Below are positions 36,483 to 44,460 of a DNA stretch of 64,000 nt, one piece after another. Where the stretch lies: assembly GCA_020634575.1 (NCBI GenBank), contig JACKBM010000027.1, forward strand, positions 1 to 64,000, written 5' to 3'. The stretch is from Ardenticatenales bacterium. GTDB lineage: Bacteria > Chloroflexota > Anaerolineae > Promineifilales > Promineifilaceae. The notes under the pieces are model-generated. The model worked only from the letters and a program-made list of their open reading frames with translations. It was not told the origin of the DNA and ran no database searches. How positions within the stretch are numbered: the first letter of the stretch is position 1; the number at the start of each line of letters is the position of its first letter. Made by a program: the position numbers and the translations under genes.

Positions 36483-37351
36483 TCGCCTTTATGCAGGGCC
36501 ACAACCAGGTCGGCGATCAGCCCCAACACGATCCATTGGAAGGTCAGAGTGATAAAGACGACGGTGGAGGTGGCAATATGCCAGTCGTAGGCATTGATGT
36601 CGTAAATGACTTTGACGGCGCCGATCAGGAGGAGCAGCAAGGCGACAGGGACAAAGACCCTGAGCGGCCGGTAAGACAAAATCACCCGCACTACGAGGGA
36701 AAAGAAGTTGATCGTGTCTTTGATGGGATTGATTTTGGATTTGCCGGTCCGCGCAAAATAATTGATCGGCACGTATTTGACGTTGAAGTCGTTCGTCAAC
36801 AGCGCCAGCGTGCTGGAGGTCGTGAAGGAGAAGCCCGAAGGCAGCATGCGGAAGAACCGAGTGACGACGTCACGCTTAAAGACACGCAAACCGGAGTTCA
36901 AATCCGGGATCTCAACGCCACTGAGGTAATTGGCCAATGTACGCAGCGCCCATTTGGCCGGTTTACGCACCAACGGCACCGCCACGCTATCACCAGTACG
37001 CGCTCCCACCACCATATCAAACGGCCCGATGTAGGTCACCAGCGTCGGGATCATGTCGTTGGGATAGGTGCCATCAGCGTCCGTAATGACGATGGTGTCG
37101 AAGTTTGCCTGACGGATGCCCGTTTTGAGCGAGGCGCCGTACCCTTTATTAAAAGCGTGGCAGATCAGGCGAATGCCTGGTATCTGATGCACTGCGGCGG
37201 CGGTGTTGTCCCGCGAGCCATCATCCACCACGATGATTTCATAGGTCAGGCCAGAAGCTGAAAGGACGTCGATGAGCCCTTTGAGCGTCGGTCCGATGCC
37301 ATTTTCTTCGTTATAAGCTGGAATAACGACTGAAATACCCTGCACAGTCAT
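36479..37351 (-). CDS. Polyprenyl-phosphate glycosyltransferase (DPM1/GtrB-like GT2)
   Basis: 290 residues. The GT-A domain has ISVVIPAYNEENGIGPTL, EIIVVDDGSRDNTA, CHAFNKGYGASLKTGI and the metal-binding VITDADGTYPND. DLNSGLRVFKRD is typical of dolichol/polyprenyl-phosphate sugar synthases. Two C-terminal membrane spans (about 232-252, 262-284) match the GtrB type. It probably charges polyprenyl phosphate with a sugar for the GT87 enzyme encoded next. It is the first gene of the operon, with CAGGTGAG upstream of its ATG. Confidence 0.92.
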   Translation of the reverse strand: MTVQGISVVIPAYNEENGIGPTLKGLIDVLSASGLTYEIIVVDDGSRDNTAAAVHQIPGIRLICHAFNKGYGASLKTGIRQANFDTIVITDADGTYPNDMIPTLVTYIGPFDMVVGARTGDSVAVPLVRKPAKWALRTLANYLSGVEIPDLNSGLRVFKRDVVTRFFRMLPSGFSFTTSSTLALLTNDFNVKYVPINYFARTGKSKINPIKDTINFFSLVVRVILSYRPLRVFVPVALLLLLIGAVKVIYDINAYDWHIATSTVVFITLTFQWIVLGLIADLVVALHKGE

Positions 37352-37465
37352 GAGGTCTCACCTGCGGCTGGCTTGCTAATTGCCGGCAGCACCATACCGC
37401 CGGCCAAAGCTGACCGCACGCCCCTAATGTCCCCGTTCGCGCGGGTCACGTCGATAGGAGTTTGG

Positions 37466-37798
37466 TCATGGTCCCCGGGATACCCACCAGTTAACCCCGG
37501 TCGCCTCCTGGCTGATCATCTTGTTAGCTGCCTTGAGCATGCCACTCTGGCTCGCCTTGCGCCATTTTGACGACCGCTTCTTGCCTTGCTGCTCGGCGGG
37601 TGTTTGTTGCGCCCTGATCAATACGACATCGTCGCCCAATAGCACAATCTGATTCTGTTTGACAAAATGGTCCCGGCCATAGGCAATCTTCACCAGATCT
37701 TGGCCGTTTTCCTCCAGATAGATTCGTGTCACCGTACCTAAAATCTTGCCATCACTCAGCCGCACGACACGGTTTCCCAAAAGCTTTTCTCGCAGCAT
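37466..37798 (-). CDS. PRC-barrel-like small protein
   Basis: 110 residues counted from the ATG at 37798, with GGAAAGGAG about 13 bases upstream; a longer frame exists but lacks homology. Residues 1-60 look like a PRC barrel: LLGNRVVRLSDGKILGTVTR followed by a short strand series. The C-terminal half is basic and Lys/Ser/Gln rich. PRC barrels occur in RimM and in photosynthetic reaction centres, but here the role is unknown. It is a lone gene that diverges from the PKD-CAP gene; 37352-37465 holds nothing recognisable. Confidence 0.6.
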   Translation of the reverse strand: MLREKLLGNRVVRLSDGKILGTVTRIYLEENGQDLVKIAYGRDHFVKQNQIVLLGDDVVLIRAQQTPAEQQGKKRSSKWRKASQSGMLKAANKMISQEATGVNWWVSRGP

Positions 37799-37957
37799 AT
37801 TTGAATCAAAGGCTCCTTTCCGGCGACAGAGGGACACGCCGAAGACAAAACTGATTGCAGGGTGCAACACAATGGGGTTATGCGAACTCATTATAGGGAT
37901 GATGAACGAAGCCGCAACCGGACATGCCAGACACCTATGCTCTATTCATCTTCTATC

Positions 37958-37986
37958 TTGTTGCCGCCCGCGTTCTCTGCTACACT
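37958..37986 (+). promoter_or_regulatory. Promoter of the PKD-CAP gene, predicted leaderless
   Basis: TTGTTG (37958-37963) and TACACT (37981-37986) are 17 bases apart, and the -10 has an upstream TG (extended form). The -10 ends 7 bases before the ATG at 37994, so little or no leader is expected. Confidence 0.6.
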
Positions 37987-37993
37987 GCCGCCC

Positions 37994-39790
37994 ATGGAGC
38001 AACGTGCTCGCCTTCTTCTGGTGCTATTCGTCATAATCGGCCTCCTGGCCCTGCCCTTTATCGGTCAACCTGTTTTTGCCCAGGAAGATACAGGGAATGG
38101 CGCTGCGCCAGAAGCGGCGCCTGACCCGCTCAGTCTGAACCTGACGGTAGACCCGCCCGTGGGCGCCCCAGGCACCCTATTTCGGGTAACCGCCGCCATC
38201 AGCAACAACACCGACGAGACCATTGCCCCTGAAATTATCCTGGCTTTCCCGCCCCAGATGCTGGTAGACCCGGCCCAGTTACCGGCCGGTACCACCCTTA
38301 ACTTCGGCGCCAACCAGGTGGATTGGTACCCGGTGCTGGCACCGGCCGGTCTTAACCAGATCCAGTTTGAGTTCCAGCTCACCGCGGCGGACTTCACCCA
38401 TCCCAGCCAGGCCATTCTCGCCAGCGTCACGCATAACGGCCTCACTCGTCAATATCAGGCTGACTACTGGCTTGGCGTGATGCCCAGCGCCACGATTTCA
38501 CTCAATCCAGCAACCGTTTCCGTCGGCCAACCCGTTCAGCTCAACGCTGCCGTGGTTGGCCCCGGCCCAATCGTGCAGACCTGGCAGCTGGGTGACGGCC
38601 GCGTCATCGAAGTGAACAATCCCACTGTGGTCTACCCGGCCAGTGGTACCTACACCGTCACCCTTAGAGTTGCCAACCCGCTGGGCGCGACCGAAGTCAC
38701 CGGTCTTGTAACCGTTGGGCCGGAGACGGTGGCCGGCTTCAGTATTACCGATGACACGGTGGCTGCCGGCGAACCCGTCGTCTTCCATAATTTGAGCGGT
38801 GGCGAAGCGCCCCTGACCTATCTCTGGGATTTTGGCGACGGCCAGACCAGCTCAGAAGCCAATCCGACTCATGTTTACAACATCACCGGCAATTTGCTGG
38901 TCACCCTGCAAACAGAAAATGCCTTTGGCAGCTCCGTGGCCAGCGGCATGATCTTCGTCGGCCGGGCGCCAACGGCAGATATGGTTTTGCTCGCCCCCGC
39001 CAGCGCCAATATCCCCGCCCAGTTTCAGGCCTTTGGCGATGAAAGTGTCACGGAGTATGCCTGGGAGATGGGCGATGGCACCCAACTCAGCGGTGAATCC
39101 ATCAGCCACACCTATCGGGCTAGCGGCGAATTTGCTGTGACCTTGCACGCCAGCAACGCGTACGGCACCACCAGCGTTACCCAACTTGTCAGCGTAGCGC
39201 CCGGCATCTGGACGGTTTACATACCTGTTATCCGCACCCCGGGGACCTCTGGGCAGCCAACTCAACCAACAGAAGTGGCCCCTGAACAACCCCTGACTGA
39301 CGCTGGCCCAGGCGCCAGCATTCCCGAGCAATTATTCTGGTATGTGAATGAAGCCCGGCGCCTCCACGGCTTGCCTCCAGTCAGCTACAACTACGAGTTG
39401 ACGATTGCCGCTCAGCAACATACTGATGATATGGCGATACACGGTTATACCGGTCACACCGGGGTCGATGGCTCCTCACCGGCCGATCGCCTGCAGCGCT
39501 TCGGCTACACAGGCGCCTACGCCGGTGAAGCGACAGCCTGGGGTTATGACAGCCCCGTGCCTGTTGTCGAATTCTGGGTCAACAGCCCCAGCCATCGCGG
39601 CATGATCCTGAATCCGGCCGCTAACGAAATTGGCCTGGGCTATACCTACAATCCCAACGCGCCCAACATCTGGTACTGGACAGTTGAATTTGGCACCCGC
39701 AATGACAACGCAGCCGCGCCCGCCGCGTCCGAGTTACTGGTCGCCCTGCGGCCGGCCCTTTTGCCTGCCAATCGACCCGAAATGGCCTGA
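37994..39790 (+). CDS. Secreted protein with PKD repeats and a C-terminal CAP (SCP/PR-1) domain
   Basis: 598 residues from the ATG at 37994, which gives a proper signal peptide (1-29, PVFAQ); the longer frame upstream is not signal-like. A DUF11-like domain (about 50-155) precedes three PKD-type beta-sandwiches with the typical WQLGDGR, YLWDFGDGQTSSEANPTHVY and YAWEMGDGT motifs. The CAP domain (about 440-575) has LFWYVNEARRLHGLPPV, HTDDMAIHGYTGHTG and NSPSHRGMILNP. A short WTVYIPVIRTPG stretch divides the PKD part from CAP. CAP proteins may bind or cleave glycans or peptides; the function here is open. Confidence 0.85.
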   Translation: MEQRARLLLVLFVIIGLLALPFIGQPVFAQEDTGNGAAPEAAPDPLSLNLTVDPPVGAPGTLFRVTAAISNNTDETIAPEIILAFPPQMLVDPAQLPAGTTLNFGANQVDWYPVLAPAGLNQIQFEFQLTAADFTHPSQAILASVTHNGLTRQYQADYWLGVMPSATISLNPATVSVGQPVQLNAAVVGPGPIVQTWQLGDGRVIEVNNPTVVYPASGTYTVTLRVANPLGATEVTGLVTVGPETVAGFSITDDTVAAGEPVVFHNLSGGEAPLTYLWDFGDGQTSSEANPTHVYNITGNLLVTLQTENAFGSSVASGMIFVGRAPTADMVLLAPASANIPAQFQAFGDESVTEYAWEMGDGTQLSGESISHTYRASGEFAVTLHASNAYGTTSVTQLVSVAPGIWTVYIPVIRTPGTSGQPTQPTEVAPEQPLTDAGPGASIPEQLFWYVNEARRLHGLPPVSYNYELTIAAQQHTDDMAIHGYTGHTGVDGSSPADRLQRFGYTGAYAGEATAWGYDSPVPVVEFWVNSPSHRGMILNPAANEIGLGYTYNPNAPNIWYWTVEFGTRNDNAAAPAASELLVALRPALLPANRPEMA

Positions 39791-39908
39791 TCCGGCACCC
39801 ATCTCCATTTTTTCACTCAATCTTCACAGACAGCTTTCCGGCCCAATTATGGCTGGACCATGCTGCCATTTCGATAGATAATCCCACGACGACAACAGGA
39901 GCAGCAAC

Positions 39909-40739
39909 ATGTACACAACCATTATCGATGTCCCTACCTTGCAAGCCAATCTGGGCCGGCCGGACTGGCTGGTCATCGACTGCCGTTTTTCCCTGGCAGA
40001 CACGGCGGCCGGCGAACGCGCCTATGCCGCAGCGCACATTCCCGGCGCCGTTTATGCGCATCTGGACCGGGATCTGAGCAGTGAGCCCGTCACTGACAGC
40101 GGACGTCACCCCCTGCCTGCGCCTGACGCCATCAACGCTGCCCTGCAGCGATTGGGCGTCAATCCGGACAGCCAGGTGATCGTCTACGACGATGCCGGCG
40201 GTATGGTGGCCGGCCGGCTCTGGTGGATGCTGGGCTACATGGGCCACGAGGCGGTAGCCGTGCTTTCCGGCGGCTGGCAAGGCTGGCTGGCTGCTGGTGG
40301 CGAGACGCGGAGCGGGGTTGAGAGTGTACCGGCCGGTACCTTCAACGGTACGCCTGACCCGAGCCGGTTTATCCAGATGGATGAGGTCCCCCAGGCCAAA
40401 CTGCTCATCGATTCGCGGGCGATGCCCCGCTATCTGGGCGAGATGGAACACCTCGATCCCATCGCCGGTCACATCCCCGGCGCCCGCAATTTCCACTTTG
40501 AGCGGAACCTGGCCGACAAATATTTCCGGCCAGCTGCTGAGCTGCGCGAGCAGTTCATAGCCCTGCTCGGCGATACCGACCCGGCCGACGCCGTCTTCTA
40601 CTGCGGCTCCGGCGTCTCCGCCTGCGTGAACCTTGTGGCCCTCAAATACGCCGGCCTGGGTGATGCCAAACTCTATGTTGGCTCCTGGAGCGAATGGAGC
40701 CGGGCCGGCGATCAACCCATCGCCACAGGCCCAGAATAG
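39909..40739 (+). CDS. Sulfurtransferase (3-mercaptopyruvate/thiosulfate type), two rhodanese domains
   Basis: 276 residues. The N-terminal inactive rhodanese domain has DWLVIDCRFSLAD, AAHIPGAVYAHLDRDLS and VIVYDDAGGMVAGRLWWML. The C-terminal active domain has Cys232 in YCGSGVSACVNL. The CGSGVxA loop is the mercaptopyruvate sulfurtransferase form, whereas thiosulfate enzymes have CRKGVTA. It transfers sulfur to cyanide or other thiophiles in the cytoplasm. AGGAG lies 6 bases before the ATG. It is a single-gene unit ending at a good terminator. Confidence 0.93.
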   Translation: MYTTIIDVPTLQANLGRPDWLVIDCRFSLADTAAGERAYAAAHIPGAVYAHLDRDLSSEPVTDSGRHPLPAPDAINAALQRLGVNPDSQVIVYDDAGGMVAGRLWWMLGYMGHEAVAVLSGGWQGWLAAGGETRSGVESVPAGTFNGTPDPSRFIQMDEVPQAKLLIDSRAMPRYLGEMEHLDPIAGHIPGARNFHFERNLADKYFRPAAELREQFIALLGDTDPADAVFYCGSGVSACVNLVALKYAGLGDAKLYVGSWSEWSRAGDQPIATGPE

Positions 40740-40778
40740 ACCTGTTTTTTGTCAAAACAACACAATTGTTAAGGGTAT

Positions 40779-40803
40779 AACGGGCGGCTTTCCGCCCGTT
40801 TTT
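40779..40803 (+). terminator. Intrinsic terminator of the sulfurtransferase gene
   Basis: A 9-bp stem AACGGGCGG/CCGCCCGTT with a 4-base loop is followed by a T-run. It lies 39 bases after the stop. The rest of the gap to 40974 is AT-rich with no gene. Confidence 0.92.
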
Positions 40804-40974
40804 ATGTCGATAAAACAGGACCTTTTGACTCAATTTATGTTTACAATCCGGTTGATTTTATGGAAAGTATTGCTATAATGTTTTTTGACGGGAAATAACA
40901 TAATATGCTAACGATAATGGTCGACGTGAACTCCCCATCCATGTCGTTAGCGCTAGTATCAAGAGAGGTCGAGG

Positions 40975-41838
40975 ATGGATGTGCAGTTAGCCACATTTCT
41001 CAAATCGTTACGGCGCGAGCACAATTATTCACATAACACGATAGCCGCCTACCGAAATGATCTTGGCCAATTCCTTCGGTTTTTGGCACAGAAACCTGAG
41101 CTAACTGAGTGGGCTGACGTTACTGAAGATGTCGTGGCGGAATATGTCACCATGATGGGCACCCGTTCCTACGCCCCTTCGTCGGTAGCCCGCAAGGTGG
41201 CCGCCCTGAAATCATTTTTCCATTATCTTTTTGCCAGAGGATTCATTTCTGCGGACCCTACCGAGGGGATCGATTCGCCTAAGGTGGAAAAACGTCTTCC
41301 GCAAACGCTGACAACTGAAGATGTCAATCTCTTGCTCTCAGCGCCGACGAAGAAAAGCACCGCCAAGGGAATGCGTGACAGCGCCCTGCTCGCCCTGTTG
41401 TATGCTACCGGCATGCGCGTCACGGAATTGGTCACCCTGCAGGTGGATGACCTCGATATTGAGGCCAATATGCTCCGCTGCCCGGGCAAAGATGGTAGCG
41501 AAACCCGCGAACTGCCGTTTGACGATCACACCCGGGACATCCTGGGCGCTTATGTGAATCGGGGCCGGCCTCATCTGCTGAAAAATCGCAATGAGACAGC
41601 ACTGTTTCTCAATCATCGCGGTCAGCGGCTGACCCGTCAGGGTCTCTGGCTCATCATCAAGACGTATGCCCGCCAGGCACGCCTGAGTACACCAGTTACG
41701 CCGCATACACTGCGCCACAGTTTTGCGGCCCATAAGCTGGAGAATGGCACGAATCTGCAGGAAATCCAGGAGCTGTTGGGTCATGCCAATATCTCCACGA
41801 CGCAGATTTACACGCAGATTTCGGGGCACGAAAACTAG
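40975..41838 (+). CDS. xerD: Tyrosine recombinase, XerC/XerD type
   Basis: 287 residues, the normal size for chromosome-dimer-resolving recombinases acting at dif. The N-terminal SAM-like domain (1-90) has HNYSHNTIAAYRNDL. Catalytic residues are all present: Arg148 (ATGMRVTEL), Lys172, His244 and Arg247 (HTLRHSF), His270 (LLGHANISTTQIY) and the nucleophile Tyr279. No integrase-type extra domain and no phage or cassette genes are nearby, so a housekeeping role is likely. XerC and XerD cannot be told apart by eye. GAGAGGTCGAGG precedes the ATG. Confidence 0.9.
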   Translation: MDVQLATFLKSLRREHNYSHNTIAAYRNDLGQFLRFLAQKPELTEWADVTEDVVAEYVTMMGTRSYAPSSVARKVAALKSFFHYLFARGFISADPTEGIDSPKVEKRLPQTLTTEDVNLLLSAPTKKSTAKGMRDSALLALLYATGMRVTELVTLQVDDLDIEANMLRCPGKDGSETRELPFDDHTRDILGAYVNRGRPHLLKNRNETALFLNHRGQRLTRQGLWLIIKTYARQARLSTPVTPHTLRHSFAAHKLENGTNLQEIQELLGHANISTTQIYTQISGHEN

Positions 41839-41861
41839 CTCCTTTTGCGCAAAGCAGACGG

Positions 41862-41899
41862 AAAAAGCGGTGGCCTTACAGAGAAGCCACCGCTTTTTT
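41862..41899 (+). terminator. Intrinsic terminator after the recombinase gene
   Basis: A 13-bp stem (41862-41874 with 41886-41898) has an 11-base loop and a run of six T. It lies only 20 bases before the start of the phosphorylase gene and separates the two units. Confidence 0.93.
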
Positions 41900-41919
41900 G
41901 TTCATTGATAGGTCGTCCC

Positions 41920-42762
41920 ATGAGCAATTCGCTTCAATTTTCCGACTATTTAGCGGCAGCCGATGCCATTCGCGCCCGCAGCGCCCAGCACCCCAAAATA
42001 GGGCTGGTGCTGGGTTCTGGCCTGGGGTCACTGGCTGATGCCGTTGAGAACCCCGACATCATCCCCTACGGAGATATTCCCAACTGGCCTGTTGGCACCG
42101 TGGCTGGCCATTCCGGCCGGTTGCTTATCGGCACCCTGGAAGGCAAAACAGTCCTGGTCATGCAAGGTCGCGCCCATTTCTACGAGGGGTTCACACCACA
42201 GCAAATCACCTTCCCCGTGCGCGTTATGAAGCTGCTGGGCATTGATACCTACCTGGTCACCAATGCCGCCGGCGGCATGAACCCGTCTTTCAAGGCGGGC
42301 GACCTGATGTTGATCCGGGACCACATCAACATCCCCGGCATGGCCGGCAATAACCCGCTGCGTGGACCCAATGTGGATGATTTTGGCCCTCGCTTCCCCG
42401 ACATGACCGAAGCGTATACGCCGGCCCTGCGTCAGCTGGCGCACCAGGTTGCCGCCGCCGAGGGCATGACCCTGCAAGAAGGGGTTTATGTCTTTGTTTC
42501 CGGGCCGAACTACGAGTCGCCAGCTGAGCTGCGCTACCTGACCGGCATTGGCGCTGACGCTGTGGGGATGTCAACGGTGCCCTCCGTCCTGGTGGCGCGC
42601 CATGCCGGCATGCGCATCCTGGGGATTTCAACTATCACCAACCTCGCTCTGCCAGACCCGCCCCCCGGGCAGGAAACAACGCATGAAGAGGTGATGGAAA
42701 CCGGCCGGATCGTCATTCCCAAACTGACCGCCCTGCTGCGCGGTGTCCTGGCCGGCCTCTAG
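41920..42762 (+). CDS. Purine nucleoside phosphorylase, trimeric type
   Basis: 280 residues from the ATG at 41920; the earlier frame runs through the terminator and is not used. The enzyme splits purine nucleosides with phosphate in salvage. Motifs: IGLVLGSGLGSLAD (phosphate site), GRAHFYEGF, LVTNAAGGMNPSFKAGDLML, VSGPNYESPAELR and the base-binding VGMSTVPSV, ending with GISTITNLAL. This is the PNP-I/XapA low-mass trimer class. The start lacks a strong Shine-Dalgarno. Confidence 0.95.
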   Translation: MSNSLQFSDYLAAADAIRARSAQHPKIGLVLGSGLGSLADAVENPDIIPYGDIPNWPVGTVAGHSGRLLIGTLEGKTVLVMQGRAHFYEGFTPQQITFPVRVMKLLGIDTYLVTNAAGGMNPSFKAGDLMLIRDHINIPGMAGNNPLRGPNVDDFGPRFPDMTEAYTPALRQLAHQVAAAEGMTLQEGVYVFVSGPNYESPAELRYLTGIGADAVGMSTVPSVLVARHAGMRILGISTITNLALPDPPPGQETTHEEVMETGRIVIPKLTALLRGVLAGL

Positions 42763-42847
42763 CCCGCCTCGCCAGCAAATGAGCGCCCGCTGTATAGACC
42801 AGATTGAAAGTTGCATCGACGATTCGCTTTCGTCAAAATAGGCGCCG

Positions 42848-43690
42848 ATGGATCGTCTTTATCTTTTCCTGATCCGCAATGATATCTGGATCTACATCAT
42901 CTGCGGTTTGGGGCTTTTCTGGTATATCAGCGAATTTATTCGGGCCCGCCAGCTATTGCGACGGGCCTCTTTTGGGCTTGAACGGGAAACAGGTGGTCGC
43001 GTGCAGGGCAATGCGCTCCTGTTCATTCTGTTGTTGCTCTCGGTTGTCGCCGGCGTGGTCTATGTCAATACCCGCATCCAGCCCAACTTGCCAGCCGAAC
43101 TGCTGCGCCCGCCCACGCCAACACCCGATATATTCCGTACACCACTACGTTCGCCCACACCGCTAACAGACTTTCTGGACGATCTCAACGCCACGCCGAC
43201 CTCGCCTCTGGCCCCCACCGTCACCTTGCCCGGCACCAATGACGTCGCCAGCACCAACCCCAATGCCGGCGTCACCACACCCGGAGCCCCCGGCAGCGGC
43301 GGGACCACCCCGGTGACTGATTCGGAAGGTACCGTGGTTACACAGGAGTCTGCAACCGCAGCGCCGGCCACAACAGCCGGCTGTTCACCGCTGGTCAACA
43401 TCAGCCAGCCGGCCAACGGCAGCACAGTTTTCGGCTCTGTCGCCTTCCTGGGCACAGCTACGGGTGATGGTTTTGCCTTCTATAAGCTGGAAATCAATGG
43501 CCCTCAGACCGGCAATCAATGGGCATCGCTCGTTGGGCAGGTGGTCAGCAACCAGGTCATCAATGGTCTGCTTGGCAGTGCTAATTTCAATGGCTGGGCA
43601 GACGGTCGCTACACGATCAAGCTCACCATCGTCGACGGCACCAGCAACGAGATCGCCAGCTGCTCCATCCAGATCAACCTGGACAGCTAA
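42848..43690 (+). CDS. Membrane protein with Pro-rich linker and C-terminal Ig-like domain
   Basis: 280 residues. Two N-terminal membrane spans (about 12-32 and 54-74) are followed by a Thr/Pro/Ser-rich segment (about 85-175), then a beta-sandwich-like domain (180-280) with VNISQPANGSTVFGSVAFLG, FAFYKLEING and WADGRYTIKLTIVDG. This pattern occurs in Ig-like adhesive modules attached to penicillin-binding proteins and other exported Chloroflexota proteins. No enzyme motif was seen. It faces rsmD, with a large palindrome between. Confidence 0.7.
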   Translation: MDRLYLFLIRNDIWIYIICGLGLFWYISEFIRARQLLRRASFGLERETGGRVQGNALLFILLLLSVVAGVVYVNTRIQPNLPAELLRPPTPTPDIFRTPLRSPTPLTDFLDDLNATPTSPLAPTVTLPGTNDVASTNPNAGVTTPGAPGSGGTTPVTDSEGTVVTQESATAAPATTAGCSPLVNISQPANGSTVFGSVAFLGTATGDGFAFYKLEINGPQTGNQWASLVGQVVSNQVINGLLGSANFNGWADGRYTIKLTIVDGTSNEIASCSIQINLDS

Positions 43691-43701
43691 CCCCGCCCTC
43701 A

Positions 43702-43873
43702 CGTCATTTCGAGCGCCCTGGAACTCACCAGGACACCGGTCGTTACGAAGCGAGAAATCTCTACCTCCGCTCGTGACCGGCCCCACCCGTCCGCGCTGTA
43801 CCGGGCCAGCGTAGAGATGTCTCGCTTTGCCGCGATTGGCATTCTGGTTATGTCGACAGCGCTCGACATGACG
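43702..43873. repeat. 172-base imperfect palindrome between converging genes
   Basis: Outer arms are 43702-43716 (CGTCATTTCGAGCGC) and 43859-43873, with one mismatch. Inner arms are 43748-43764 (AAGCGAGAAATCTCTAC) and 43811-43827, also with one mismatch. It fills the whole gap between the membrane-protein gene and rsmD. It resembles a small non-coding mobile element or a bidirectional terminator. Confidence 0.8.
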
Positions 43874-43888
43874 GTGGCAGGGGGTGGG

Positions 43889-44458
43889 TCAGTCAGAAGT
43901 GTCAGCAGAAGGCTGCTCGTAAAAGCAGAGCATCGTCGTGCCGTAGGTGCGCTGGTCGTAGAGGATCAGGTTCTGCAGCGTTTGGGCTTCGTATTCACGG
44001 GGATCGATCTGGACAACCACAAGGCCATCGCCCAGGAGGATGGTGGGGACAGCTTCATCCAACAGTAGCAGCGCGTCACGCCAGAGCGATTTGTACTGCG
44101 GCGGCGCCACGTAGATGAGGTCGAACGGCTCACCCTGGTATTCGCGCACAAACTGGAACGCGTCAATCTGGCGCACAATGGCGTGATCATCCAGCCGGGT
44201 ATGCTTGAGGTTGTCGATGATGGTGAGGATAGCGGCGCGCGTGTTGTCCGTGAAGGTGACCTGTGCCGCCCCCCGGCTCAACGCCTCGATGCCCACGGCG
44301 CCGGTGCCGCCAAACATGTCGTACCAGCGTGCCTCACCCGTCCATTCCCGAACAATATTGAAAAGGCTTTCCTTGACCCGATCCATAATGGGCCGGGTTG
44401 AATCGCCGGGAACCCTTTTCAGTTTACGGCCTTTGGCCGTGCCGCTAATCACACGCAT
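43889..44458 (-). CDS. rsmD: 16S rRNA (guanine-966-N2)-methyltransferase
   Basis: 189 residues. The N-terminal family signature is MRVISGTAKGRKLKRVPG and TRPIMDRVKESLFNI; the SAM-binding motif is MFGGTGAVGIEALSRGA. The catalytic loop, normally DPPF/Y, reads VAPPQY here (Ala118 in place of Asp). That may be a lineage variant, or it may lower activity. In other bacteria rsmD methylates G966 of 16S rRNA in the small subunit. It stops 16 bases after the large palindrome; the region upstream is a decayed gene. Confidence 0.9.
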   Translation of the reverse strand: MRVISGTAKGRKLKRVPGDSTRPIMDRVKESLFNIVREWTGEARWYDMFGGTGAVGIEALSRGAAQVTFTDNTRAAILTIIDNLKHTRLDDHAIVRQIDAFQFVREYQGEPFDLIYVAPPQYKSLWRDALLLLDEAVPTILLGDGLVVVQIDPREYEAQTLQNLILYDQRTYGTTMLCFYEQPSADTSD

Positions 44459-44460
44459 CT

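Noticed and set aside
40975..41838. Integron or prophage integrase
   Set aside because: Size and motifs fit XerC/D; no attachment-site array, phage or cassette genes surround it.
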